Positions 17,311 to 25,401 of a stretch of 64,000 nucleotides of DNA are shown here, one piece after another. How positions within the stretch are numbered: the stretch's first letter is position 1; each line of letters begins with the position of its first letter. The notes below the pieces were generated by a model that saw only the letters and a list, made by a program, of their open reading frames with translations, had not been told where the DNA came from and searched no databases. Made by a program: the position numbers and the translations under genes. Source of the DNA: DATLLN01 sp963797175 (GTDB taxonomy: Bacteria; Actinomycetota; Thermoleophilia; Gaiellales; JAICJC01); assembly GCA_963797175.1 (NCBI GenBank), contig CAWCOL010000005.1:930001-994000 (forward strand). Direction: 5' to 3'.

Positions 17311-18154
17311 CGGCGGTGCGCCGCCCGGCCAGCGGGTGGTGCAGCATCCACAGCGCGGCGAACGCGCGCCACTCGCCGTAGGGCTCGAGCACGACCGCCG
17401 TGTCCTCGACCTCGGCCGGCCGGCCGAGCAGCGCGCTGCAGAGCCGGATCAGCCCCAGGTCGCCGACCTGCGCCTGCTCGAAGCGGCCCAGCCCCCCGAC
17501 CATGATCACGCCCGCCGACCACGGCCCCAGGCCGCGCACCTGGCGGATCCGCGCCTCCACCCTCGCGGAGGGCTCCAACTCCATCGTCTGCCAGGGCAAC
17601 GAGGCGGCGCGTGCCAGCAGCACGGCGCGCGCCGGGGAGAGCCCCGCACGCTCGAACCGCGCCGGGTGCACCGACCTCAGCCCCCGCGCGGTGACCGGCG
17701 CGCGCAGCTCGCCCAGCGGCGGCGACACCTCGCGGACGATCCGCCGCTCGATCCGCAGCGCCTCGCTGCTGCGGATCAGCTGCCCGGTGACGGCGCGCAC
17801 CAGCGCGTGTTCCGGGGAGGAGAGCGCGACGGGCCGGGCTCCGGCCAGGCGGGAGCGGAGCGGCGCCAACAGCCGGTCGGTGCGGGCCAGCTCGAGGAAC
17901 GGCCGGTGGTCGACGTCCAGGCCGAGCAGCGAGCGCAGCCGGTCGTGCGCGGCCGCCGCGTCGGGCGCGTCGATCCGCGCGCGCACCTCGCCGGTGTGCT
18001 CCTGCCACACGCGCCCCTGCGCCGGGCCCGCGCTCGTCGCGAACGTCAGGGCGAGCACGCCGCCGCGAAACGTCCGCGTCGGCTCGGGCGGCCCGGTGGA
18101 CGACGCGAGCCGGTACGGCGCCCGCGGCGCGATGCGGACGTCGGCGAACGTCAG
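17246..18154 (-). CDS. AlkA-like DNA-3-methyladenine glycosylase (HhH-GPD), non-standard start
   Basis: A DNA base-excision glycosylase. The HhH-GPD core is RQVRGLGPWSAGVIMVGGLG followed by QVGDLGL, whose Asp is the catalytic residue. Upstream lies the AlkA-type N-terminal domain (LGLDVDHRPFLELARTDRLL). The first standard start, GTG 18058, falls inside that domain (TRTFRGGVLAL), and the frame continues upstream with FADVRIAPRAPYRLASS. The only plausible opener is a CTG at 18154, which overlaps the upstream stop codon as CTGA, in the same pattern as the GTGA and TTGA overlaps elsewhere. A second paralogue lies at 44.8 kb. The C-terminus is Arg/Pro-rich and overlaps the convergent gene. Confidence 0.75.
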   Translation of the reverse strand: MTFADVRIAPRAPYRLASSTGPPEPTRTFRGGVLALTFATSAGPAQGRVWQEHTGEVRARIDAPDAAAAHDRLRSLLGLDVDHRPFLELARTDRLLAPLRSRLAGARPVALSSPEHALVRAVTGQLIRSSEALRIERRIVREVSPPLGELRAPVTARGLRSVHPARFERAGLSPARAVLLARAASLPWQTMELEPSARVEARIRQVRGLGPWSAGVIMVGGLGRFEQAQVGDLGLIRLCSALLGRPAEVEDTAVVLEPYGEWRAFAALWMLHHPLAGRRTAVRRGRPGAARPPARARPRPPV

Positions 18155-18612
18155 GGCGCCGGCGCGCCGACGGCCTGGGCGACCTCGGCCACGGCGGCCT
18201 TCTCGGCGTCGCTGACGCGGTCGCCGCTGAAGCCGAGGAAGCCCTCACGGTGCGCCTCGGCGACCCGCTGGGCCACCTCGACCACGAAGCCGCGGTAGGC
18301 GTCCACATCCTTGGCGTCGGCCTTGCCCTCGAGCACGGTCATCGCGCTGGTCAGCCGCTCGGTCATCGCCTGCTTGAGCTCGTCCGTGGAGTGCGCGTGC
18401 GCGCGGTCGAGCTTCGGCTTGGCCGAGACGATGTCGTCCAGCAACTCGCTCTGCCCATGCCGCTGCCGCGCGTCGGTGTACGCCTTCGCGATCGAGAAGC
18501 TCTCGCGGAACGTGCCGCCCCGCTGCGACGCGGCGACCAGCAGGCCCGCACTGCCCGGCCCCTGGAGCACCGTCTCCCATTCCTGCTCGCTGAAATCCGC
18601 CTTTGCCGTCAT
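18151..18612 (-). CDS. Conserved helical protein of unknown function
   Basis: A 153-residue, wholly helical soluble protein with alternating acidic and basic residues. Its C-terminal segment GFSGDRVSDAEKAAVAEVAQ reads like a short hinge plus helix. The pattern recalls TerB-like or tellurite-resistance-associated helical bundles only loosely, and I assign no function. It sits directly upstream of the glycosylase, whose probable CTG start overlaps this stop codon, so the two may be co-expressed. The gene begins just left of the 18.7 kb repeat region. Confidence 0.65.
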   Translation of the reverse strand: MTAKADFSEQEWETVLQGPGSAGLLVAASQRGGTFRESFSIAKAYTDARQRHGQSELLDDIVSAKPKLDRAHAHSTDELKQAMTERLTSAMTVLEGKADAKDVDAYRGFVVEVAQRVAEAHREGFLGFSGDRVSDAEKAAVAEVAQAVGAPAP

Positions 18613-18682
18613 GCCGCGCTCCTTGTCGTCGGGGTCCCCGGCGAGAGCCTAGATGATTGGTTCCCCGGGCCTCGCGGCTCCT

Positions 18683-18899
18683 TCGGCCAAGTGGCATTCG
18701 CGTGAATGACAAGTGGCGGGGACCTCCCCGGCCAAATGACCGACGCTCGCTCGGCCAAATGGCAATTCGGTGCAACCAGGCCGATCCAGGCGGTCGATTC
18801 GGTCGACTTCGCTGCACGGCCAAATGGCCGGCGCTCGATCGGCCAAGTGGCACACGCGTGAATGACAAGTGGCGGAGGCTCGCTCGGCCACGTGGGCCA
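18683..18899. repeat. Local repeat region with GGCCAARTGGC units
   Basis: The gene-free 324 bp between 18613 and 18936 carry at least five short units of the form CGGCCAA(A/G)TGGC. They also hold two longer near-identical copies (18685-18719 and 18841-18875, offset 156 bp) that contain CGCGTGAATGACAAGTGGCG. Several units are palindromic (GGCCAAATGGCC). All frames across it are repetitive and lack initiation signals, so I see no gene. Confidence 0.6.
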
Positions 18900-18936
18900 T
18901 CCGCCCGCCGCCGGCCGCAGGTGGTACACATGCTCG

Positions 18937-19908
18937 GTGCCCGGCCGTCCGCTTGCCGTCTACGTCGACCCGATCGCCTCCGACCTGTTCGCGGCACCGG
19001 CGATGCTGGAGGAGGCGGGGTTCGCGTTCCGGCAGGCGGTGGTCGCGACCGAGGAGGACGTGATCCGCGAGGCCAGGGGTGCCGCGGTGCTGCTGACGGG
19101 CGAGGCGCGGATCGGCTCGGCGGCGATCGCGGCCCTGCAGCCGGAGCTGCGGCTGATCGCGACGGCGTCGGTCGGTCACGACCACATCGACCGCGCGGCG
19201 GCGGGCGCGGCCGGCGTCTGGGTCTGCAACGTCCCCGACGCCGCATCGGAGGAGGTGGCGGTGCACGCGCTGGGGATGGCGCTCGACCTGATCCGCCGGA
19301 TCACCTTCTACGACCGCGAGCTGCGCGGCGGCGGCTGGCTCGGCGAGCACATCGCCATGCCGGGCAGGCCGTCCGAGCTGACGCTGGGGATCGTCGGGAT
19401 GGGCCGCATCGGCCGCCTGCTGGCCGAGCGCGCGGCGCCCGTCTTCGGCACCGTCCTGGGGAGCGATCCGGTCGTCCCGGCCGATGCGTTCCCGCCCGGC
19501 GTGCGGCCCTGCGGCCTCGACGAGCTGCTGGCATCCTCGGACGCCGTCTCGCTGCACGTGCCGCTGACGGGCGAGACCGAGCGACTCGTCGACGCCGGCC
19601 GGATCGCCCGGATGCGGCCCGGCGCCTGCCTCGTCAACGTCTCCCGGGCAGGACTTGTGGACGGCCCGGCGCTGGTCGCCGCGCTCGACAGCGGCCACCT
19701 CGCCGGCGCCGCGGTGGACGTGTTCGCAGCCGAGCCGGCCGCGGCGGCCGACCCGGCACGGCACCATCCCCGGATCCTGGCGACGCCCCACGTCGCCTAC
19801 CTCTCTGACCGCAGCGCCCCCGCCTACATGGAGCGGATGGCGCGAAACGCGATCGGCTGGCTGCGCGACGGCCGGCCCTCGACGCATGTGGTCGAGGGCC
19901 GGCCGTGA
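18937..19908 (+). CDS. D-isomer-specific 2-hydroxyacid dehydrogenase
   Basis: A 323-residue NAD-dependent dehydrogenase. The Rossmann motif LGIVGMGRIGRLLAERAAPV sits in the middle. The catalytic Arg lies in LVNVSRAGLVD, and the Glu and His in VFAAEPAA and LATPHVAYLS. Such enzymes reduce 2-keto acids to D-2-hydroxyacids, for example hydroxypyruvate or glyoxylate; the substrate is undetermined. I chose the GTG at 18937, since upstream codons run into the repeat region. The neighbours are unrelated. Its last 12 codons form one half of a strong terminator hairpin. Confidence 0.85.
   Translation: MPGRPLAVYVDPIASDLFAAPAMLEEAGFAFRQAVVATEEDVIREARGAAVLLTGEARIGSAAIAALQPELRLIATASVGHDHIDRAAAGAAGVWVCNVPDAASEEVAVHALGMALDLIRRITFYDRELRGGGWLGEHIAMPGRPSELTLGIVGMGRIGRLLAERAAPVFGTVLGSDPVVPADAFPPGVRPCGLDELLASSDAVSLHVPLTGETERLVDAGRIARMRPGACLVNVSRAGLVDGPALVAALDSGHLAGAAVDVFAAEPAAAADPARHHPRILATPHVAYLSDRSAPAYMERMARNAIGWLRDGRPSTHVVEGRP
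19870..19904. terminator. 14-bp perfect hairpin inside the 3' end of the dehydrogenase gene
   Basis: GGCCGGCCCTCGAC, a 7-base loop and GTCGAGGGCCGGCC form a perfect stem that spans the last codons of the dehydrogenase gene. It lies 24 bp before the end of the convergent gene, so it may stop both transcripts. Confidence 0.6.
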
Positions 19909-19927
19909 TCACGCGGCCCGCAGCGGA

Positions 19928-22096
19928 TCAGCGCGGCGCCATGTGGATGGTCGCGGTGTGCTGCGTGCCGTCGGTCAGCTTGAGCAGCACACTGGTGCAG
20001 GTCTGCGTCGAGCTCCAGGGGAGCCACCACTCGACCTCGTAGGTGCGCTCGTGGCCGTGGTGCCACGTGTGGCGGACGCCCCACCGCACGTGCCCGGTGT
20101 GCCAGGCGAACTGATGGTGGTGCCAGTGCCGGCCGTGGTGCCGCCCGTCCGAGGTGTGCACCGGCTGGAAGTCCGTGCTCCCACAGGGCGCCGACAGCAC
20201 GGCGGCGATCGGGTTGCGCGGCGGGTCGTCTCCCAGCCGGAAGGCGAGCCGCACATGGTGGTGGTACACGGTCAGCGTCCCATCCGGCGCCACCGGCCAC
20301 GCGAAGCCGAGCCAGTCCAGCGTGCCCGGCGCGGGAGGCGGCGGCGGCGGCGGGGGCGGGGGCGGCGGGGGCGGCGGATCGACCACCGCCGGCGTCGTCC
20401 AGACCACGCTGCGCTGCGACGTGTTGCCCGCGCGGTCGGTCGCCGTCACGGTGAAGGTGTGGTCACCGGTCGCGGTGGCCGTCACCGCGGCGCCGTCCGC
20501 CACCGGGCCCGTGCACCCGCCGATGCCCGAGCCGGCGTCGGCGCAGCTGTAGTGCACCGTGATCGAGGCGCCCTTGGCGACCTGCTGGCCGTCCACCGGC
20601 GAGGTGATCGTGATGTCGGGCGAGCGCATGTCCACGTGATTGCCGCCGATCGGGCCGGCCTGTGCGCAGTTGCCCGCGACGTCGCACACCTGCCGCGAGC
20701 CGGTCGGCGCGTCGGCGGTCTCCTGCCCGGCGGCGACGCTGGTCTGGAGATCGAACGCCGCGTCGCCGGCCGACGCCAGACCGGTGCCCGCGTCCGACGC
20801 GGTGCAGTGCAGCGTCACGTTGGCCGCGTGCCAGCTGCCGTCGGCAGCGCCGCACGTCACGGCCGGCGGATCGGTGTCCGGCGAGACGCCGAACGGCGAG
20901 TCGCTGCGGATCACGTCCCAGCCGCCGCCGCTCTTGGGCGCGTCGCCGGCGGCGAGGTCGGATGCCGTGCTGGTGAAGCCGACCGAGGTGCCGTCGGCCG
21001 AGAGCGCGGCCGACTGGCTGGTCTGCGTCAGCGCCGTGGACGTCGTCACCAGGCCGGTCGCCCCGGCGCCCCGATCGCGGACGAAGATGTCGCGGTCGGT
21101 GCCATGGTCGGCTGGATCGAGATTGGTGGCCTGCGACTCGAAGGCGACGAAGCGGCCGCTCGCGGACACCCAGCCGCCCGCGGACAGGCTGTTGCCGGGC
21201 ACTCCCGTGCCGGAGACGGACGCCTGCGAGATCCCGGCCTGCGTCCGCACATAGACGTCCGAGAGCGTGTTCGTGTCGCCCGCCGCCAGAGCCGCGGTGG
21301 TCTGGAATGCGAGCACGCCGCCGTCGGCCGAGAGCGCACCGGGCGTGATCGCCGCCCCCGTGCCCGCGGCGACGTGCGTGACCGCGTGCGTCGCAGTGCT
21401 GACCAGGTCGATTCCGGAGCCGGTCGCGACCGCGACGGTCGAGCCGTCACCGCTCAGCGCAGAGGCGCCGCCGGCCTCGACCAGCGTGGTGTGGCCGGTG
21501 CTGCGATCCCACAGGAAGACGTCGCGCACGCCGTCGGTGTCGCCCGCGACCAGGTTGGAGGCGGAGGACGCAAAGCTGACGTACCGGCCGTCTGCCGAGA
21601 TCGAGCTGGGCACGTCGCCGCTGGCGGCGTTGCCGTCGGTGATCCGGTCGGTGGTGGCGGTCGCGAGGTCGCGCACGAAGATGTCGGCTACGCCGTTGGT
21701 GTCGCCGGGGACGAGGTTCGTCGCGGTCGAGGTGAAGACCACGTAGCGCCCGCCCGACGAGAGCGTCGCCGTCGAGGAGCCGCCGTCGGCCTGCACCTCG
21801 GCGGAGGACACGCTGATCCGCTTCGTCGCCCCGGAGGCGATCGTGCGCAGGAAGACGTCCTTGGCGCCGTTGGTGTCGCCCGACACCAGGGTCGCGGCGG
21901 GCGAGACGAAGACCACCCTGCCGCCTGTGGCGTCCAGCGAGATGCCCGCCTGCGGCAGGCTCTCGTTGGCCGGCGCGCCCGCGGGCGTCACCGTGACCAG
22001 GTCCGGCGAGCCGGAAGCCGAAGCCGACCCGGCCGCCAGCGCCGCGCCCAGCAGTGCAGCGAGCACCACCGTTCGTTGACCGAGATGACCCCTCAT
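19928..22096 (-). CDS. Secreted WD40/TolB-like beta-propeller protein with polyproline linker and His-rich tail
   Basis: A 722-residue exported protein. A signal peptide (VVLAALLGAALAAGSASASG) is followed by six or more propeller blades, each with the block ISADGRYVSFASSASNLVAG then D-T-(D/N)-G-V-x-D-(V/I)-F-(L/V)-R-D. After about residue 400 come two Ig/HYR-like domains (DITITSPVDGQQVAKGASIT). A run of about 15 prolines leads into a terminal domain very rich in histidine (RHHGRHWHHHQFAWHTGHV) and tryptophan, which might bind metal or carbohydrate. The repeat with GDTNG suggests calcium loops. Function is unknown. A truncated relative lies at 53.4 kb. Confidence 0.8.
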   Translation of the reverse strand: MRGHLGQRTVVLAALLGAALAAGSASASGSPDLVTVTPAGAPANESLPQAGISLDATGGRVVFVSPAATLVSGDTNGAKDVFLRTIASGATKRISVSSAEVQADGGSSTATLSSGGRYVVFTSTATNLVPGDTNGVADIFVRDLATATTDRITDGNAASGDVPSSISADGRYVSFASSASNLVAGDTDGVRDVFLWDRSTGHTTLVEAGGASALSGDGSTVAVATGSGIDLVSTATHAVTHVAAGTGAAITPGALSADGGVLAFQTTAALAAGDTNTLSDVYVRTQAGISQASVSGTGVPGNSLSAGGWVSASGRFVAFESQATNLDPADHGTDRDIFVRDRGAGATGLVTTSTALTQTSQSAALSADGTSVGFTSTASDLAAGDAPKSGGGWDVIRSDSPFGVSPDTDPPAVTCGAADGSWHAANVTLHCTASDAGTGLASAGDAAFDLQTSVAAGQETADAPTGSRQVCDVAGNCAQAGPIGGNHVDMRSPDITITSPVDGQQVAKGASITVHYSCADAGSGIGGCTGPVADGAAVTATATGDHTFTVTATDRAGNTSQRSVVWTTPAVVDPPPPPPPPPPPPPPPAPGTLDWLGFAWPVAPDGTLTVYHHHVRLAFRLGDDPPRNPIAAVLSAPCGSTDFQPVHTSDGRHHGRHWHHHQFAWHTGHVRWGVRHTWHHGHERTYEVEWWLPWSSTQTCTSVLLKLTDGTQHTATIHMAPR

Positions 22097-22356
22097 CGGT
22101 TCCCCCCAACCCAGAGCCGTCGGATCCCGCGCGGGACCCCGTATCGCCAAATCTGACGACACTTGGCCCAAACCGCACCACCCGATCGGGTCTGCCGTTC
22201 GCACGTCTTCGGGGGAGCCGACGTCACCCGGCCCAACCCCACCGGGCGCGGCGGACGGGCTGCACCGCCGCCGCGCCCGGGGAGCCTGGGGCTGAACGTG
22301 CCCCCCGAGATTCGTCGGCGGGTGCCACATCGGTTCATCCGGATCCGCGCGGTGCA

Positions 22357-22369
22357 GGGTGCACACCGC
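22357..22369. promoter_or_regulatory. Candidate operator GGGTGCACACCGC upstream of the BMC operon
   Basis: An exact copy of the 13-mer found between the PucR-type regulator and the synthetase gene. Here it is preceded by GCGGTGCA, which makes an imperfect inverted repeat around it. It lies about 65 bases upstream of the predicted transcription start, a position fit for an activator. The rest of the 367-bp gap (22097-22463) between divergent genes shows no open gene. Confidence 0.5.
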
Positions 22370-22420
22370 GACCGCCCGGAACATGCACGTTCGCCCGTAG
22401 TCGCGGCCGCAACGGGGGCG

Positions 22421-22426
22421 TAGGCT
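22421..22426 (+). promoter_or_regulatory. -10 box TAGGCT of the BMC operon
   Basis: TAGGCT lies 37 bases before the first start codon (ATG 22464). The leader would hold a GAGGAG ribosome-binding site at 22447-22452. I see no good -35 box, which fits a promoter that needs an activator. Confidence 0.4.
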
Positions 22427-22463
22427 GTTGGCTCGCACCGCCGACCGAGGAGCTGTTACCACC

Positions 22464-23414
22464 ATGTGCGGGATTGCCGGTTTCATGGCCAAGCGCGAGA
22501 GCGTCGATGTCGCCGCCTCGCTGACCGCAATGCTCCAGGCGCTGCGGGGCCGCGGCCCGGACTCGACCGGCGTCTCGCTCTACGGCGCGCCGTACGAGGG
22601 CAACGTGCTCGCCTCGGTGTGGGCGGGCGAGGCCGGCGGTGAGTCGTGCCGCGACGCCGTCCTGGCCGCCGCGGCGGCCGTCGCCGACGTCCACGGCTGC
22701 GAGTACCGGGCCGGCTACCTCCGCCTGGGCCTGGGGATGGCCGACCGCTCGCCGGCGTCGCTGGGCCGCGCCGCCGACGCCATCGAGGCTGCCGCGCCGG
22801 GCGTGCGGGTGTTCTCGATGGGCGAGTCGCTGGAGCTGATCAAGCACACCTCCCCCGCGCTCGAGCTGGCCCACGCCTTCGGCCTGCTGGGCACCCCGGC
22901 CACCCACGCCATCGGCCACGTGCGGATGGCGACCGAGTCGCGGGTGGACGTCAACCACTCGCACCCCTTCTGGGCCCGCCCCCACCCCGACGTGACCGTG
23001 GCCCACAACGGCCACGTCACCAACTACCACAAGAACCGCCGGCTCTACGAGATGCGCGGCCATGTCTTCCAGACCGGCAACGACACCGAATTCGTCGCCG
23101 TGTACCTGGCCGACAAGCTGGCCGCCGGGGTCTCCCTGGACGACGCCGTGCGCGCCTCGATCGACGAGCTGGACGGCTCGTTCACCTATCTCGTCTCCAC
23201 CGCGGACGGCTTTGGCGTCGCCCGCGACCGGTTCGCGACCAAGCCCTGCCTGATCGCCGAGACCGACGACTGGGTGGCCGTCGTCTCGGAAGGCATCGCC
23301 CTGGCGGGCGCGTTCGGCGATGACGTGGACTTCGCCGTCACCGAGCTGCCCGGCGGCGAGGCACGGGCGTGGACGCTGGCCGGCCGAGCCGCGCCTGACC
23401 GGGCGGCCGCGTGA
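22464..23414 (+). CDS. glxB: Class II glutamine amidotransferase-like protein (GlxB/MgsA type), first gene of BMC operon
   Basis: A 316-residue Ntn-hydrolase domain protein. MCGIAGF puts the nucleophilic Cys at position 2 after Met removal. Glutaminase landmarks are RGPDSTGVSLYG, GHVRMATESRVDVNHSHPFW and TVAHNGHVTNY plus GNDTEFVAVYL. In methylotrophs the homologous MgsA, with MgsB and MgsC, makes N-methylglutamate synthase: glutamate or glutamine nitrogen chemistry joined to a primary amine. In ordinary glutamate synthase these three parts are one polypeptide. Its stop overlaps the next gene (GTGA), so the three subunits are tightly coupled. It opens an operon that continues into shell-protein genes, which is not the usual methylamine setting. 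Confidence 0.85.
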   Translation: MCGIAGFMAKRESVDVAASLTAMLQALRGRGPDSTGVSLYGAPYEGNVLASVWAGEAGGESCRDAVLAAAAAVADVHGCEYRAGYLRLGLGMADRSPASLGRAADAIEAAAPGVRVFSMGESLELIKHTSPALELAHAFGLLGTPATHAIGHVRMATESRVDVNHSHPFWARPHPDVTVAHNGHVTNYHKNRRLYEMRGHVFQTGNDTEFVAVYLADKLAAGVSLDDAVRASIDELDGSFTYLVSTADGFGVARDRFATKPCLIAETDDWVAVVSEGIALAGAFGDDVDFAVTELPGGEARAWTLAGRAAPDRAAA

Positions 23415-24115
23415 CCACTGCCGAAGCCGTCGTGATCGACGCCCATGGATGCACCTCGCGCGAGGTCAACGCGGCGATCCGCGCCGCCATCGCCGAGGGC
23501 GCCGGGGGGATCGAGGTGCTGCACCCGGGCTCGCGCCACAACCTCGCGGCGGGCATCCTCGAGCCGGCGCGGATCACGTTCCGCGGCGACGTCGGCTACT
23601 TCTGCGGCGGGCTCTCCGACGGCCTCACCATCCACGTCACCGGCAACGCCGGCTGGTCGCTGGGCGCCGACATGATGAGCGGCTCGATCACGGTCGACGG
23701 GCGGTCCGGCTCGTCCACCGGCGCCTCGATGCGCGGCGGCACCGTGGTCGTCCGCGGCGACGCCGGCGCCCGTAGCGCGATCGCAGGCAAGGGCGGGACC
23801 GTCGTGATCGGCGGCTCCACCGGCGGCATGTCCGGCTTCATGGATCAGCGGACGACGCTGGTCGTCTGCGGCGACGCCGGCGAGGCGTTCGGCGACTCGA
23901 TGTACGAGGGCGTCCTCTACTGCGGCGGGCGGATCGCCGACCTCGGGTCCGACACGCTGGCCGAGGAGCCGGGAGCGGACGAGCTGGCCATGCTGGCCGC
24001 GCTCTGCGAGCCCCACGGCCTGGGGCCGGCGCGGTCGTGGACGAAGGTGCGCTCCGCCGGGAAGCTGTGGCGCTACGACAAGAAGGAGTTCGCCATCTGG
24101 AAGGAGGCGCTGTGA
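23411..24115 (+). CDS. glxC: Glutamate synthase GXGXG-domain subunit (GlxC/MgsB type)
   Basis: A 234-residue protein made of the right-handed beta-helix GXGXG domain of glutamate synthase. The repeated G-x-x-G turns are seen in VTGNAGWSLGADMMSGSITV, GGTVVVRGDAGARSAIAGKG and MSGFMDQRTTLVVCGDAGEA. In the full enzyme this domain packs between the amidotransferase and the FMN barrel as a structural spacer. The GTG start overlaps the stop of glxB, and its own stop overlaps the start of glxD. The free-standing form is typical of GlxC/MgsB rather than GltB. Confidence 0.88.
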   Translation: MTTAEAVVIDAHGCTSREVNAAIRAAIAEGAGGIEVLHPGSRHNLAAGILEPARITFRGDVGYFCGGLSDGLTIHVTGNAGWSLGADMMSGSITVDGRSGSSTGASMRGGTVVVRGDAGARSAIAGKGGTVVIGGSTGGMSGFMDQRTTLVVCGDAGEAFGDSMYEGVLYCGGRIADLGSDTLAEEPGADELAMLAALCEPHGLGPARSWTKVRSAGKLWRYDKKEFAIWKEAL

Positions 24116-25401
24116 CCGACCGGCCGTCGCACGTGTGGTCGCAGGCGACCATCGACGACATCCGCACCAAGGCCGAGCTGGGCCGCTACGTGATGGGCGC
24201 GTTCTCGACCACGCGCCACGTGCCGTCGTTCGACGACCTCACCTTCATCCCGTGCACCCTCTCCCGCGTGCCGCTGGAGGGCTACCGCGAGCGCTGCGAG
24301 ACGCGCACGGTGCTGGGTACTCGGTGCGAGCAGCCGCTGGTGATCGACACGCCGATCGCGATCACGGGCATGAGCTTCGGTGCCCTCTCGGGCAACGCCA
24401 AGGAGGCGCTGGGCAGGGCCGCCAGCCGGGTGGGCACCTCGACCACCACCGGCGACGGCGGCATGCACCCGCGCGAGCGCGCCGCCTCCACCAAGCTGGT
24501 CTACCAGGTGACGCCCAGCCACTACGGCAACAACCCGCATCACATGGCCGGCGCCGACGCGATCGAGATCGTCATCGGTCAGGGCGCGAAGCCTGGCACG
24601 GGCGGTGTCCTGCTGGGCTTCAAGGTGTCCGACGAGGTGGCCGGGATGCGTGACCTGCCGCCCGGCGTCGACCAGCGCTCGCCCGTGCGGCACCCCGACT
24701 TCATCGGGGCCGACGACCTGCGCTTGAAGATCGAGGAGCTGCGCGAGGTGACCGGCCACCGCGTCCCCATCTTCGTCAAGCTGGGCGCCTGCCGCGTGTT
24801 CGACGACGTCCGCCTGGCGGTCAAGTCGGGCGCGGACGTGGTGGTGATCGACGGGCTCGAGGGCGCCTCGGCCGCGTCGCCCCTGCTGCTGTTCGACCAC
24901 ACCGGCGTGCCGACGCTGGCGGCGGTGGTCGAGGCCCGCGAGGCGCTGATCGAGATCGGCGCCTACGGCGACGTGCAGATCGTCATCGCCGGCGGCATCC
25001 GCAACGGCGTGGACGCGGCCAAGGCGCTGGCGCTGGGAGCGGACGCGGTCTACATCGGCACCGCCGCGATGATCGCGCTCAACTGCAACGCGCCGCTCTA
25101 CGAGGAGGACTACGCCAAGCTGGGCGTCTCCCCGGGGACGTGCCGCGAGTGCCACACCGGCCTCTGCCCGGTCGGCGTCGCCACCCAGGATCCCGACCTG
25201 ATGGCGCGGCTCGAGGTGGACGCCGCCGCCGAGCGGGTCGAGAACTTCCTGAACGCGATGACGATGGAGATCCAGATGCTCGCGCGCTGCTGCGGCAAGT
25301 CGGACGTGCACAACCTGGAGCCCGAGGACCTGCGCTCGCTGACGCTGGAGGCGGAGGCGATCACCGGCGTGCCCCTGGTGGGGAGGATCGGCGAGCGGTG
25401 A
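24112..25401 (+). CDS. glxD: FMN-binding glutamate synthase-like subunit (GlxD/MgsC type)
   Basis: A 429-residue TIM-barrel flavoprotein. Key pieces are MSFGALSGNAKEALGRAA, GTSTTTGDGGMHP, GQGAKPGTGGVLLGFKVSDE (glutamate synthase central motif), VVVIDGLEGASAASP and the FMN phosphate loop GGIRNGVDAAKALALGADAV. The cluster motif CRECHTGLCPVG supplies Cys344, Cys347 and Cys352 for a [3Fe-4S] centre. It should reduce an iminoglutarate-type adduct to glutamate or an N-alkylglutamate, with ferredoxin or another donor. The NADPH-binding GltD partner is absent from the operon. GTG start; its stop overlaps the aldehyde dehydrogenase start. Confidence 0.88.
   Translation: MTDRPSHVWSQATIDDIRTKAELGRYVMGAFSTTRHVPSFDDLTFIPCTLSRVPLEGYRERCETRTVLGTRCEQPLVIDTPIAITGMSFGALSGNAKEALGRAASRVGTSTTTGDGGMHPRERAASTKLVYQVTPSHYGNNPHHMAGADAIEIVIGQGAKPGTGGVLLGFKVSDEVAGMRDLPPGVDQRSPVRHPDFIGADDLRLKIEELREVTGHRVPIFVKLGACRVFDDVRLAVKSGADVVVIDGLEGASAASPLLLFDHTGVPTLAAVVEAREALIEIGAYGDVQIVIAGGIRNGVDAAKALALGADAVYIGTAAMIALNCNAPLYEEDYAKLGVSPGTCRECHTGLCPVGVATQDPDLMARLEVDAAAERVENFLNAMTMEIQMLARCCGKSDVHNLEPEDLRSLTLEAEAITGVPLVGRIGER

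Noticed and set aside
20337..20382. GGCGGCGGCGG run as a possible simple repeat or mobile-element end
   Set aside because: It is the minus-strand proline codons of the polyproline linker in the propeller protein.
22464..25401. Reading the GlxBCD trio as an ordinary split glutamate synthase (GltB)
   Set aside because: GltB is normally a single long polypeptide and pairs with GltD. The three short free-standing genes with GTGA overlaps and no GltD match the GlxBCD/MgsABC arrangement.
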